A stretch of DNA of 64,000 nucleotides from Nemophila menziesii. Lineage: Eukaryota; Streptophyta; Magnoliopsida; Boraginales; Hydrophyllaceae. The DNA is taken from positions 6,943,017 through 7,007,016 of the forward strand of contig JARWIR010000015.1 of the NCBI GenBank assembly GCA_029959085.1, read 5' to 3'. The position numbers and the translations under genes are program-made. This document shows, in pieces, positions 36,860 through 49,299 of the stretch. The stretch's first letter is position 1, and the number at the start of each line of letters is the position of its first letter. The notes under the pieces were generated by a model, which was not told the DNA's origin, searched no databases, and saw only the letters and a program-made list of their open reading frames with translations.

Positions 36860-37913
36860 ATGGCATTAAAGGTAAGTTTAGATAAGTTCAAAAAGCAGCA
36901 AGAGAATTGTCAAAAAACACTTACGAACATAGCTGCTAATGCTAAACCACCATCATTACATACTCGAACCCTTCCAAAAAATGCAGTATCAGTGCCTATT
37001 GCAAAACATGTCCCTGCAGTAAAATTCTCCAATGACATTGAAAGACTTCAACACATTAATGCTATCATAAAAGCTCCTGTGGGTGCTCAGATTAAACGTG
37101 TCATCGACTTTCTATTCCAGGTAATTTTAGAAAGGTTATTTAAATAGTTAACGTAATTTTTAGATCTTAGATATTTGTTTTGATATGAATAGCAAAGGGA
37201 AGCTTTTACTTTGGAGCAAATAAATACAGCAACTCATGTTGATGTGAATACAAACAAATCTGTTTTCGATAGTTTGAGGAACAATACAAAAGTGTATTAT
37301 GATGGGAAACGATTTTCTTATAAGGTAAAAAATCTCGTTACTTTGAAATTATTTCCCTTTCTTTTTAATGAATTGTAAGCTTTTTACAGTCCAAGTACGA
37401 TGTACATAATAAAGATCAACTTCTTATGTTAATCCGCACATTTTTGGAAGGTGTTGCTGTTAATGAACTCAAAGATTCATACCCAACCGTAATGCAGGAT
37501 TTACAGGTAAAAAAATTTAAATCATAATTTCGAATAAGGAAATGGTAATATTTAACTTTTTTTTATCGCAGGCTTTAAAAGCTGAGGGTCAAATTTGGTT
37601 ATTATCTAACTATGACTCACCAGATGAAATAGCATACCCGAATGATCCGAAATATATGTTTAAACCAGCTGTTGATGATGATTTGAAACAGCTTTTTCGA
37701 GGAATTGAATTACCAAAGGATATGATTGAGATTGAAAAAGATTTACAAAAGAATGGAATGAAAAATTCTACAAATACTGCTAAAAGAAGGGCTATGGCTG
37801 ATGTACATGGTGTTGCTCAGAAAGCTAAACCTAAGAAGAAGAAGAATGAATTTAATAAGACTAAGATTACTAATCGTCATCTTCCAGAGCTCTTTGATCA
37901 TCTTAATAAATGA
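36860..37913 (+). CDS. Transcription initiation factor IIE subunit beta, copy 1
   Basis: TFIIE beta pairs with TFIIE alpha in the RNA polymerase II pre-initiation complex and helps to recruit and stimulate TFIIH at promoters in the nucleus. Four coding exons join in phase: 36860-37120, 37193-37324, 37390-37506 and 37572-37913, giving 283 residues, close to plant homologues as I recall them. Recognisable blocks are MALKVSLDKFKKQQ, FSNDIERLQHIN, KAPVGAQIKRVIDFLF, VFDSLRNN, YDGKRFSYK, QIWLLSNYDSPDEIAYPND, ELPKDMIEIEKDLQKNG, a basic KPKKKKNEF tract and HLPELFDHLN. The first part of the winged-helix core is in exons 1-2. The ATG at 36854 is rejected because it lies in a splice acceptor (GCAG/ATGGCA); a 5' UTR intron 36373-36859 is likely. 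Relative to copy 2, residue 70 is Ile not Arg, residue 94 is Leu not Ser, and one Arg codon is lost at 37859. Confidence 0.93.
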
Positions 37914-38265
37914 TTTATTTATAACTATTTTGAGATGAATGTGAAAAGAAATAATTGATTGATACTTATGTGCTGCCTTTAGTTTTTGCTAAACGTTGCA
38001 TATTACCCCTAGCGTTTTATTTACCGCTCAAGTCCCTAAATTCCTTTAAAATGTTGGATTTATTACAATTTTATTATAGCAAAGAGTATATTTGTTGCTA
38101 ATTTCTTTTAAAACATAGCAATAATATTTGCTGAATTACATAATATAGGGACTAAAATTGCAACCAACGTGCCACCAAGTATAGCCCGTTTATGTAGGAA
38201 TATTATTCCTACAAAACGTGATCTGTGAACGAATTTATTTTAAGAGGTTTGATACTATTCATGGG

Positions 38266-38646
38266 GGTTTTTTTTTGCATACATTTGAGGCTTAAAAGCC
38301 AATAGTTGAACTAACTAGTACAACTAAGACCTCATTGAGGTTCTATCACTAATCTAGGAATCATGCATTCACTCTTATCTCGAGTGATATAAGTCCATAA
38401 ATAGTTAGGAGGATCCGCCATTGTATAGATTTCTTCGTTCATCTCTAAGCCTTTCTTGGCTAACGCATCCGCACACGTGTTTGCTTCCCGATATATGCAC
38501 CGTATCTCGAACCCCGGATGTAGTCTCAACATCTCTCTACAATCACGTCCTACATGGCAATTCCAACTCGAAGATCTACCACCGCCCTTCACTAGCGCGT
38601 GAAGATCTCTGGAGTCAGTTTCGACATATAAATCAGTACCTTAAGC
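38266..38646 (-). mobile_element. 5'-truncated LINE with target-site duplication, B1
   Basis: Flanked by an imperfect direct repeat AGGTTTGATACTRTTCATGGG (one mismatch) at 38245-38265 and 38647-38667. On the minus strand it contains the end of a LINE RNase H domain (ETDSRDLHALVKGGG, IYREANTCADALAKKG), a short 3' region and a terminal oligo(A) run, seen as T9 at 38268-38276. This is the textbook outcome of incomplete target-primed reverse transcription. The RNase H open frame (38332-38592) is only a domain fragment. Confidence 0.85.
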
Positions 38647-39109
38647 AGGTTTGATACTGTTCATGGGTTTAGGTTATAAGCCTAGTCTCTTTAGCTAAAA
38701 ACAAAAAATGTACGCATAGCCCATAAGCAAAATACCTTAAGCAGCTTTGACTTATTTGCGGTGGATTTTCCAACAAAATCAGGCGGGTGCATTTAAATCC
38801 CTCAAAACCGTGTCTCCGTTTTTTTTTTCTAAAGGTGTCTACATTGCACAAGAGGACGGGTAAATTATAAGAAGCGGTCCATACAATATTGGACTTTCTA
38901 TTAAAAGTCCCCTCAGTAACTAGGTAGTTACACAAGCCTAAAAGCCCAAAAGTGCCCCTCTCTATTAGCTTTTATCACACTATAACGCAAACCCACCCCA
39001 AGACACTATTAGGGTTACCGAAACTCAATTCACGTCTCATTCAACCCACCCCACTGTTATCTCTCCTCTCCCTCTTCCTCTTTGTTCTTTCTGCATTATT
39101 CACCACCCC

Positions 39110-39640
39110 CTCTCCTTTGCACTGTAAACCCACCACTGTTGCACAATAAAACCACCACCACCACTGCTTCGCACCCACCACAGAGCCACCTTCCCATCAC
39201 CGAACAACCTTCCCACCACCGAACCACCTTCCACCACCACTGCTGCACAAGATAACCACCACCACTACTGCTTCTGAACTGAGCACCCACCATAGAGCCA
39301 CCTTCCCAGTGCTTCTTTGCACCAACTCGACCCAGATCTGAGCACCACCACCAACGCGCGAAGCCACGACGCCGCCAGACAGTTCGACAGCGGATCCAAG
39401 ATCCAGGCCATCGGAGCTCGCTGCTACAACAAAAACGGAAGCCCGATCCACCACCGCGAGTTCTGCTGCCCTGCTGCGTTACGAGAAGGCAGAGCCACCA
39501 CGAAGATGCTGCCGAAGTTTTGCTGCTGCGTGAAACATATCCGTCATCTCCTTCAGCGTGGCCTCCGAGATCGATTTCTGCTGCCCTGCTGCTGCGCGAA
39601 CCACTCTCCCCGAGATCGAGTACAACAACACCTGCCAAGA
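39110..39640 (+). repeat. GC-rich CCA/CAC-repeat island, B1
   Basis: Sharp rise in GC compared with surroundings, dominated by ACCACC/CCACCA on the plus strand (39145-39310) and then CTGCTGC/GCCG-rich sequence. It produces several overlapping frames on both strands made of Gly/Val/Trp or His/Thr/Pro, none resembling a known protein, so I treat it as low complexity. It could be an old gene 5' end or a retroelement leader. The B2 copy is at 53437-53967. Confidence 0.6.
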
Positions 39641-40050
39641 TCTCGATTTGGTTTTAGATGGTTTATTATTTTTTTGAATTAGTTGTTGTCTTTTGCTGTT
39701 ACAAATCAAGCAAGTGATGGTGCTGTTCGTGGTGGTCCCTGGTGCTGTTCGTGGTGGTGCAGATCTGGGTAGAGGTGTTGTTGCAGGTGGGTGCAGACCC
39801 AATGGTACAACCCCACATCTGTTATTCCAGCCCCATCCGGGTATAGTTTGGACTACAGGGACATATGATGCAATAACAAGATAATTAGTATTTATTTAAA
39901 CAAAAGTAGAATTATTTTTTAGCTTGTATATCAGTACATTTGTTACTATCATGTTGTAGAGCATTTCTGAGCAAATTTTTACCAGCAAAATTCTCTAGTA
40001 AATTTTTTCCAGCAATTTTTTGTGAGCAACTTACATAGAGTATTCCTCGA

Positions 40051-40068
40051 GATGGGTACGTACCCATC
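40051..40068. repeat. Perfect 18-bp palindrome
   Basis: GATGGGTACGTACCCATC is its own reverse complement. It is followed within 15 bp by a related imperfect one (GATGGGTCCGTACCCAT). It is repeated in B2 at 54378-54395. Confidence 0.9.
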
Positions 40069-40460
40069 ATGATTCGAGATGGGTCCGTACCCATGTAGAC
40101 GTTTAACCCATTTAATGACTTAAAAACATGAAAACACTGACAAAAAATGTGAAAAATGGTTCCGGAAACAGGTAGGAGCGTAAATGGGTCTGTACCCGCT
40201 TCATGCGTACCCGTGTCAGATTTGGAACCTAATAAAAAAACATCAATAAATAAAAAAAATTAAAATAAAAAGAAAGGGTATATAGGTAATTGGGCAAACC
40301 AGATAATGTAACTAAGGACTTATTTAGAAGAAGTAACTAGTGAAGCCTTAATTTATAATGTTTTTGTGATTGGGGCTGAAAATTGTAATTTCCTCCAAGG
40401 GGACATCGTGGGTTCGTTTTGCCTATAAATTAAGGGGGATTTATCTGTAAATGTCTAAAT

Positions 40461-40709
40461 TGTTGAGAAAATATTATTTTTTGGATATTATTATTCTAGA
40501 GTAGTGGAGAGGTTTTGTAACTTCTCTCTTTTATTCTTTATAACTCTCATATTTAATCCTATATAGTGGTGTAGTTAGTAGGTTAGTTCAAGGGTCTATA
40601 ATTCTCTATATAAGTGTTAGTTAATCATTGTTATTGCTACACATTTTTTGGTTGCATAAGATGAATAAAACTTTTCCATTATATTTATACATTTTCTTCT
40701 TGTTTTACA
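40461..40709 (+). mobile_element. Ty1/copia-type LTR, B1
   Basis: About 249 bp running from TGTTGAGAAAATATT to TTTTACA (TG..CA ends). It has a CTATATAAG promoter-like site at 40603 and is followed at once by ACACGTTATCAGCACGAC, a junction sequence I associate with plant copia elements (modified primer-binding region). Only one LTR is present in each B copy. The B2 copy is at 54788-55036. Confidence 0.62.
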
Positions 40710-41520
40710 ACACGTTATCAGCACGACTTTACCAACCGAGCTAATGTGATCTGAGACTCTTCGTAATTTTTATTTTATTGTTGTATTGAGGTAAGTAATT
40801 CTTGAGGTAAGATATGTTTTTTAAATTGTTATATTATAATATAGTTGATTACTTCAACTCTATTTAAAAATATATTCCAAAAGAGTAAAGATTCATCAAC
40901 ATTCATTTACCTCTTTAAATCTAGAATTTTGAAAGAGAAGATTCAACTTGATATTGTACAAGTTTGCTTCAAGAAAAGCAATTACAATTATTTAAAAAAA
41001 TGACGAGTATAAGCAACCAGAATGTTTGCTTCAATTTATAAATTATGATTGCTTAAAGCAATATAAAACCCGTCTTGTTGATGAAAAAATTTACAACTTT
41101 CGAGTTGTTTCTATAAAAAAAAATCAAGCCTACTTGTTACAAAAGTATGACTCATGAAAATTAGTCTAACGAAATAAAATCCCGTTGATGTATTGAGCAA
41201 TATAATCGCCATACATGTAAAAATATATTGAATTCATGAAAATAAAGTTTACGAAATAAATTTTGTTTTTATATTAACATGACCTTTAAAGTCATATGAA
41301 TGTCACAAATGATAGTGAAAAATAATCATTTGAGAAGAAAGTAATGCGTCTAAGAATGATTGCGTAGAAAAAAAATGACTTCTTTCAACATTATCTCCAA
41401 CTAGGCTTAAAGTTTGGTCTCATGATTTATATAGTTATCACCAATCTGAATTTCGTTTGATGTAATGCAAAATTATACATTGTATTAGTCACTGACTTTG
41501 AAAATCATACAGGGTTGAAC
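40710..41520 (+). mobile_element. Degenerate internal region of the copia element, B1
   Basis: Leader-like AT-rich sequence follows the LTR, including short repeats of GTTTGCTTCAA and AAAGCAAT. No gag-pol frame survives. It is cut on the right by the LINE fragment that starts at 41521-41527. Confidence 0.4.
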
Positions 41521-41526
41521 AAATAA

Positions 41527-43862
41527 TTACATATTCTTGAAAAGAAAACATGATTTTGGGAGTAAGAAAACACGGCACCAAAACATGATTTTACAAATTA
41601 GCACACACTTTATTAACTCTACCCTTCCATAGTATGAAAGTAACTTTGAGGACCAATGATTTATACTGCTAAAAATCTTATGCACAAGCTTATTACCCTC
41701 TTCCGCACTCAATTTTTTAGAATGTAAAGGTACCCCAAGGTACCTAACTGGTAAACTCCCAATTTTAATATTCAATTCTTCAGATATTTTTAATCTCAAA
41801 CCATAGTAAGTGCCTCCATAATATATTTCACTCTTGTGATAATTGATATTAAGCCCAGACATTCTAGAGAATAGCTCAAGACCTCTCTTCACTTCTCTAG
41901 CAGAATCAACATCTGCCTTTAAGAAAATTAGTAAATCATCTACAAAGATGATATGATTTAATTTCATCTCGTCACATCTTTGATGATAGCTACAACCCTT
42001 CTTATTACCCAACTAATTAAATAAGCCTGTGAAAATTTCAATACACATAGCAAAGAGGTAGGGTGAGAGAGGGTCACCCTGCCTTAACCCCCTCTTACCC
42101 TTGAAAAGTCCACAAGTTTCTCCATTAATACACACTGAGTAGGATGGTGTACACACACACATTTTCACCCATCTTATAAACTTCTCAGGAAACTTAAAAG
42201 CCTTCAATACATTTAATAAAAACCTCCAGTTGACACTATCATATGCCTTCTGAAGATCCAAATTGATTGTACATTTTGGAGCTGAATTTTTCTTATCATA
42301 TCCCAGTACAATTTCCTGAGCCACTAAAATATTATCACTAATATACCTGTTACCCACATAAGCAGCCTGGTTCAAAGATATTATAGAGTTCATTACTTTT
42401 TTTAATCTTTTGCAAATCACCCTTGAAATAGTCTTATAAGAGATGTTTGTACAGGATATTGGCCTGAACTTTTTGACACTTGAAGCATCCTTCTCCTTAG
42501 GTATAAGCACAATATATGTGGCATTAATTTGAGAGAGAATCTTGCAATTATTTAATGATTCATTGACAGCCTGAGTGAAATCTTGTCCAATGATACTCCA
42601 AGAAGATTTCTAAAAAGTTGAATTAAGTCCATCTGGACCAGGACTTCTATTTTCTCCTATAGAAAAAACTGCTTCTTTAATTTCTGCATCAGTTATAGGA
42701 GAAATGAGCTCAGCACTTTGTTCATCTGTCACATAAGTATTTATCAGCTCTTCAATAGTCTCACTTGAACAAACTTCTTCCTTTACATCTTCAGTCCCAA
42801 GTAATTGAGTGTAGAAATTTATAAATTCCTGCTTAATAAGATTAGGATCCTCTATTACTTCCCCTGTATCAGTGATAAGTGTGGAGATATTATTCCTAGC
42901 AATCCTTCCTTTTACAATTTTGTAGAAATAAGCTGATTGCAATTAACTACTACACATTTTGCCTTTTGCTTCATGACATTATATTGAATAGTTATAGCTT
43001 CTTGAAGATTAATATTTAATATCTTCTCTTCTTGCAATATATTTGAATCAGTATTCCCAGCCATAATTTTCATCTGAATATCATTGAACTGAGTCTTCAT
43101 CTGTTCAATTTCTAAACTGTTCCTCCTGAAATATATGTTGTTAAACTTTTTAAGAGCTGCTTTCACATTCCTCTGTTTCATACAAACTCTATACATCCCA
43201 TTTCCCTCTACATTGACACTCCATGCCTCCTTTACAGTTTCTATATACTTATCATGTGTAGACCAAATGTTAAAGAATCTGAACTGACTTTGAATAAATT
43301 TTTTATCTCCTCCAATGTTTAATTTAAGGGCACAGTGATCTGAAGATGATGGGGGATGAATATTCACACTAGAGATCAAAGAATCTAACCATCTAGTGTT
43401 TATAAACACCCTATCAATTTTACTAGCCCTGATTTGATCATTTGTACTCTTGTTAGTCCATGTATAATACTGTCCTCCATAATTGTGCTCATATAAATTT
43501 GAGTCATCAATACAGTCTATGAATTCCTGAGCTCCTTTCTCCAAATCAGTGCAATTTAACCTATCCTTGATACTAAGTATTTCATTAAAATCACCCATGA
43601 AACACAACTTCTATTTCTCATATAGCTTACACCAATTCACCATATCTCTCCACAAAATTCTCCTGTCCTCATCCGAGTTACTTGCATAAACCATTCCAAT
43701 GTATAATACTTCATTTCTATCTTTCACATTAATCTCAAGGATCATAGCTTGAGAGGTTTGATCAATCAACTTAATATCAGCAAATTTCTTGTCCCATAAC
43801 ACCCAGATTCTTCCACCATCATCTTTACTATAATTGTGCATCATCTCAAGATGAGAGAAATG
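41527..43862 (-). pseudogene. LINE (L1-type) endonuclease and reverse transcriptase fragment, B1
   Basis: Read on the minus strand, the C-terminal half of an apurinic-type endonuclease has GDFNEIL, YTWTNKS, KIDRVFIN and SSSDHCALKL (42912-43844). It is followed by reverse transcriptase blocks NRSPGPDGLN, FRPISCTNISYKTISRV, INLDLQKAYDSVNW, KGKRGLRQGDPLSPYLF and the catalytic FVDDLLIF, then PVRYLGVPLHSKKL (41527-42942). Shared in-frame stops after the endonuclease start, after SPGPDGLNSTF and after FTGLFN break it into pieces in both B copies, so it was dead before duplication. The N-terminal endonuclease and C-terminal zf-RVT/RNase H are absent. The right end is cut at the join to A sequence (43866). 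B1 lacks nine bases (three codons) that B2 has near 42943. Confidence 0.9.
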
Positions 43863-43865
43863 AGC

Positions 43866-44703
43866 ACTTAATTGCAGTATAAGTCCTCATGAAATGCGAA
43901 AATTGCAAAGAAAGATTATGAAAATTAGGGGTGGGGCGATAAGTTAATAATATATGCTTTTTTATAGGGGTATATTATTTATTTTTTAATTTTAAAATTA
44001 AGATCCAAAATGTCATGTGGCTCCAACTTTTACAAGTCATGAGAAGACAGGATATTTAGCATAGCCTAATCAATTTTTTGAGTAATATATGAACTTTTTA
44101 AATTAATTAAGATGCATGACTTAAATAATATACAATATAGAGAATGATTAAACATATACGATTATTGGTGAAAATTAAGGTACTTCATCAAGTTTGGCTA
44201 TTTAATTGAGTTAACAAGTTTTTATATCAATGTTAAAATACTTACTAAATTGGGTGTTAAGTTTGAAATCTGTGGAAATCCGTCTCAATATTAGAAACTA
44301 TATAGAAATACCTTCAAGAGTTATGTCAAGCATCTGATTTGGCATCTCATGTGCAAAATGCTGATTCATTTCTTTCCCATTTAAAGGTATATGCCTGAAA
44401 TTGGTCCATCAAATTTTGCGATTTCTTTAAATATGAGATTAGATTTTCTTGCATAATTATACTCTATTGGTTCATATTAGATGTACTAATTCACGTATTG
44501 TGTAAAAGATGGCAACTTTTAGTTTGGCAATGGGTGTGTTCGAATTGGATTAGAGTAGTAAAAGCAAGTAATTAAGGATTACAGATTATGTAGACAACTA
44601 TTGAATACGCTAATAAAGAATGTCGTATATTTGGCATGTTTTTTGTCTATAGAATGTAAAACCTCTGATCTAACAAAGATGTAAGCACTCATTAGGGTAC
44701 TAT

Positions 44704-44739
<36 letters not shown>

Positions 44740-44889
44740 TTTGTTGCTTGACTTGTTTTACATTAGCAGTCACTAAATAATTTCTGCTCCCCAGTTTGTA
44801 AAATTTTTTGAAGGAAAAGTACACCTCTAATGTAGTAATATGAGAGTTAGAGAGAGTTAGAGAGAGAGAGAGAGAGAGACAGAGAGACA

Positions 44890-44981
<92 letters not shown>

Positions 44982-45045
44982 GAGAGAGTGATAGAGGGAG
45001 GGAGAGAGGGAGGGAGGGAAGGGAGGGGGAGGGAGTGAGAGAGAG

Positions 45046-45093
<48 letters not shown>

Positions 45094-46257
45094 GAGAGTT
45101 GTTGAAATGTAATTTTATTATATTTGCCGCTTTTATATATAGTTGTTTATACGTACATATCAATCATAATGGTATATCGTTAAAAATGATTTACAACTGT
45201 TAAATAGATACAGAAGAAGTCATACACTAACAAATTACTGCTGGAGAAGTATGTTTAGTATTTTCCTTAACACTTCACTTTATGGATGTTTGCAACATAT
45301 AAGGTAACCAAAAACTGTAGCTTTAAGTCATTTAGTAAAAAGATAAGGCACTTGATCTTGGGTAGTATGTATGTATCTAAGCTTGAAAGATGTAAGGAGC
45401 AACGTGAAATCTAACAAAGTAGTAGTCCACACCTAGAAGAGCGGACTGATAAGAGGCACTTTAAGATAATTCAGAAGATAGGCTAACCACATAAATTTTG
45501 CAATAATGTGAGTTATTGCCCTGTATCCAGTCTCACTGTTCTTCTAAATCAAAATAAATTATAGGATATTCTATAAAAGGTGATTATAATTTATGAAAAG
45601 AAAGACAACATGTTAATCAATGATCTTGTTGTTTCTTTAAAACTCAATATGGAGAAGAATAGAGTTGCTAAAATAGAATTTTATTCAGCCTTGAATGCAT
45701 ATTTGTATATAAATTAAGTTTTTAGTTATAACTATTAAATGAAGATACATGACAACTAATATACTAACACAATGCAGTTATGTAACTGATTAATAGATGT
45801 AAAACTATCTCGAGCCTTCCATTATGTGATACTAATTGAGTGCATAATGCTCAGCTACTCATGGTTAAGATGTACAAATTGTAGGTTTTTGGAAATATAT
45901 CATCACTACATTGTGGTCCGAAATATATCCTCACTATATTGTGGTCAGAGGAATTTATTATGTTTTTTTTTCCGAGGTCCTAATTTGCAATTAAGATTTA
46001 ATAGAGGTTAATTGGGCCGGTTATATGAGTTACCGAAAATCTTAAAGCCTATTATAGCTAGGGTTTACGGCAGTCAACTGAAGGCCCATACATATATATA
46101 TATATATATATATCCCTTTATAGAAATCAATGTTGTGCGGCGTATATTGTTTTCCGAAGTAGATTTGTGATTTTGGAAGCTGGAAAGGGAAAGAGAGGAA
46201 ATTAAATATCATTTGCTTTTAAAGCGGTGCCAGAGAGAAGATCTGCGGAAATATGTC
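43866..46257. repeat. A-derived segment at the end of B1
   Basis: Matches A1 from 4508 to about 6686 (closer to A2: it keeps GCAGTATAAGTCC and the 100-bp block). It begins abruptly at ACTTAATTGCAG after LINE sequence. It contains the GA tract and the TATA-rich promoter-like segment but stops seven codons-worth of bases short of the AT-hook gene early region. Confidence 0.93.
44842..45090. repeat. (GA)n polypurine tract, B1
   Basis: About 250 bp, the joint longest in the window, with GTTAGAGAGAGTTAGAGAG interruptions at the left that are shared only with B2. Confidence 0.97.
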
Positions 46258-46738
46258 GAAAGAGATGGTCCCATACATGATATGTACGTTTTAGAGACAA
46301 AGAACTAACTTGTCAAAACATATGGGACAATCACATAGACAACCTTCTCCTCAACAGAAGCCAAGTCCTTGATGTTTAAAGAAGTTAGGAGAGTGATACT
46401 AGATATGGTAGACATAGTCATCCATTATTGTATATGTTCGCCCTTGTCTGTGCTGGATTTCAAACCTTTGACTTTGCTTGGACCAGCCAAATGATATATG
46501 TTGGCAGTCATTTAAATATTTCAACTCGAGCATAGATGACCCTGAAATAGTATAAGTAGATATTGCTTAAGCATGGTAAATAAGAAAAACATATATATGA
46601 ACAATTGCATAATACATAAGTTATAAATTTGAAAGAGGAGAATATAAAATTACTAACAAACCATTATAAAAGATAATCATAGGCTAAGATTCAACAAATC
46701 TTCAGAATGCATTCCTTTAAGGAATACTAAAGATGGAA

Positions 46739-47591
46739 CTAGTTGGTACAAAACCGTTTCCGCGGATGTGCCTCGGCTACACATGTAGACTTTTTGGAGT
46801 GAATATCATATTGCAGAAGATGATTATCGATAGAAATATGCATTTGACTCTTTGATGGCCAATAATGAAGCAGAGTAATAGTAATATAATCTGGATCTGA
46901 ATAATCATTCATAAAATTCGAAGGAATAATCTTTTTATCTGGCCATATGGAGCTCTTGTTCAATTATGAACCCGATTGAGAGCTTGCCATGATCAGGATC
47001 AATAAATGCCTGAAATAGAGTTACTTCAGATGATAAAAAAATCTGATTCTGAGGGAACTTGATGTTCATGGCGTTTTTGCCGTTAAAAGTTGATCTAATT
47101 ATATCTGATTTCGACAATTCATCATAGCAAAAACTTATAATGTAAAAGAGGTCATTGTTACATGTACAACATATTGATCTATTTCCTCTACTCATGAGAT
47201 TAATATCAAGGTATCTCTTCAAACTCCAAGCATCATCATCATCATCATCATATCCAAAAGTTACCACACTTATATCTAAATCAGGTCTTCCTTCATTGCT
47301 ATGAACTCTAATCAAATTATAATTACTAGTTGATGAATTAAAACCCAGTATGAAACCATATCCTACTGACCACACCACATGAAGCACTTGTTTAGTGGCC
47401 GGGTTTTTTATGCGATACTCACCGAGGTGTCCTGCCATTTTCTCCAACGCTAAGCCATTGCTATAAGCCAAGTATATGTAATTTTCACCAAATGATTCAC
47501 AAACATATTCATAAGCAACTTGGGATTTACTCTGCCTTTGATGCTTTTCAATGAAAAACCTTTGCTGAATGATGATATTTGATGCACACAC
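46739..47591 (-). pseudogene. F-box-associated-domain-like pseudogene, B2
   Basis: Better preserved copy: one frame of 218 codons (46935-47591) reads through FFIEKHQRQSKSQVAYEYVC, YIYLAYSNGLALEK, YRIKNPATKQVLH, GYGFILGFNSSTSNYN and NIKFPQNQIFLSSEVTLFQA, and then shifts near 46950 to the frame of LHYWPSKSQMHISIDNHLL. The shift is shared with B1, so the gene was already damaged (or this is an unannotated splice). No F-box motif lies upstream. The 5' end was not found. Confidence 0.6.
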
Positions 47592-48423
47592 TTTTGAATC
47601 TTAATAGACTTTTTACTAGCAACTAGCTCAGTATATCAACAATCACATTATCATGTAGTAGTACATGAATAACCTGTTATATAGTATGAAAAATAAAATT
47701 GATATTTCGAACAAAAAGAATAATATTAAAGATGATCCATCATAGACTCTAAAGATACTTAAAACTGAATTTTGCTAGAGTCGAATTAAACCCTAAACCT
47801 GAACAAAACATGGCAACATATTTCAGGAGAGGAAAAGAAAAACTCGTTTGACATATATAATTATCTTACCAATTGAAAAAATAATTAACCAATTGGGATT
47901 ATCTTATTGTTCAAGGTCTTTTTCATCTAATTTAATGGTGTAAGTTCAAACTAAGTCAATGACTTCGAATCCAAAATGGTTCTCTTTCGTAACAATTAAT
48001 ATCAATCAAAATCGTTCATTTCTCATTGATGTGAACCAAACTCGTTTTTTTATACTACTCAGCATTACTGTCAATAACCACCACCATGGCACAAAGAATG
48101 GGCGGTCAAGGAAATCTCCCATGGATCCGAGTTTAGGTAGGGTCTCTGTTTTTTAAGGTACATATTTATATACTTGTAAGTATATATATTATAATTACTA
48201 ATATTTTACTAAATAAAATAAAGTTTGGTCCTACCTCTCTTCATAAGATGATTGTATTTGTTTTTCTAGCTATCTGATTTTTTATCATTAACTAAGTGGC
48301 CGTAAACGACCGCGAAGTAAACTTTCTACAAGCTATAAACTATCAATGGTTATTCTGTATACAACCTATCCGTGACGATATATGCTTTAGTAAGCGCCAT
48401 ATACCATCCGGTGGGTCCCTTCG

Positions 48424-49299
48424 ACTAGTAAAGTTCATGAGCTGGTGTTCTCGAAGTTCCATTTTAGTGCCCCCCTATCGCCTAACACGGAAGGCCCCTC
48501 AACACTCTTTACTCCAAACTTTGCCATCCAATCCACACAATTGTTCGCTTCTCTATAATTCCAAACCAACTCAAAATTCTCTTTAGATGCCAGTATTTCG
48601 CGACAAGCACATATTATATTATTTGAAAAAACCTTTTGAATTCGCACCGCCCTTCACTAGCACGTGCAATTCATTCGAGTTCATTTCCATAGTAAGAGAA
48701 TCATAACCTTAACACACCGCCATATGAAGGCCAAAATGTAAAGTGAGGAGTTACGCCTCAAATCGAGTCAGTACGCAACTTCCCACAGAACCCCAGGATA
48801 ATCTTCATTCTTATTTCAAAAAAGCCCACCTACACCATCTCTAGATCTCACTGCGTCATACGCGCCATTCACATTCAATTTGACGCCCATTTTGGTTTAA
48901 CCCATTTAACTAGGATAGTTTTTGCTGATACAATTAACCCGCCATCTCTTTCGACTCCCCACGCGCGCGTATAATCACTCGCCGCGTTAAAGATAATAGC
49001 TCATAGTTAACTATGCTTTCTTTTCTTTGCTAAAGGATAAAAAATCCGGTTATTTATTTCAACCATAAATGCCAACTACAGGCAGACACAATATACTTTT
49101 GTTCTATCCCATTTATTTTCGTTTTCCGCGCTAGCAAATCACCACACCACTGTTTCTCACATAAGTTCACATGTTGCGCTCCTTGTGTAACTGTTCCCTG
49201 CCAAGCCTCGTTCATCCACTTCCGTGAGCTGATGCTGCATCTAATCGTCCAATAGGAGCCTGCAACTCCTTTCGAGCGCTGCTGCTTCCCGAACATCCT
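48424..49299 (-). pseudogene. LINE 3' ORF fragment (RNase H), B2
   Basis: Copy of 34100-34975 with very few substitutions. It has the same YREANNCVDWMAKFG block and the same NGA at the catalytic Asp position. Confidence 0.62.

Larger units (their letters stand above)
31942..46257. repeat. Tandem unit B, copy 1 (about 14.3 kb)
   Basis: Collinear with 46258-60643 in the same orientation and near-identical across introns, transposon fragments and intergenic DNA. The left edge lies inside the DUF674 pseudogene. The last about 2.4 kb (43866-46257) is A-derived. Long stretches without genes (33250-34090, 37914-38244, 38670-39110, 39850-40460) showed nothing else that I could recognise. Confidence 0.95.

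Noticed and set aside
39096..39802. Overlapping frames of 60-180 codons on both strands in the GC-rich island (also 53524-54129)
   Set aside because: Low-complexity triplet composition gives open frames in many phases; no homology or conserved start is visible.
44579..45163. Long Ser-Leu or Arg-Glu open frames over GA tracts (also 5298-5600, 18580-18846, 59182-59496)
   Set aside because: They are translations of the (GA)n microsatellite, change length with the repeat, and have no coding context.
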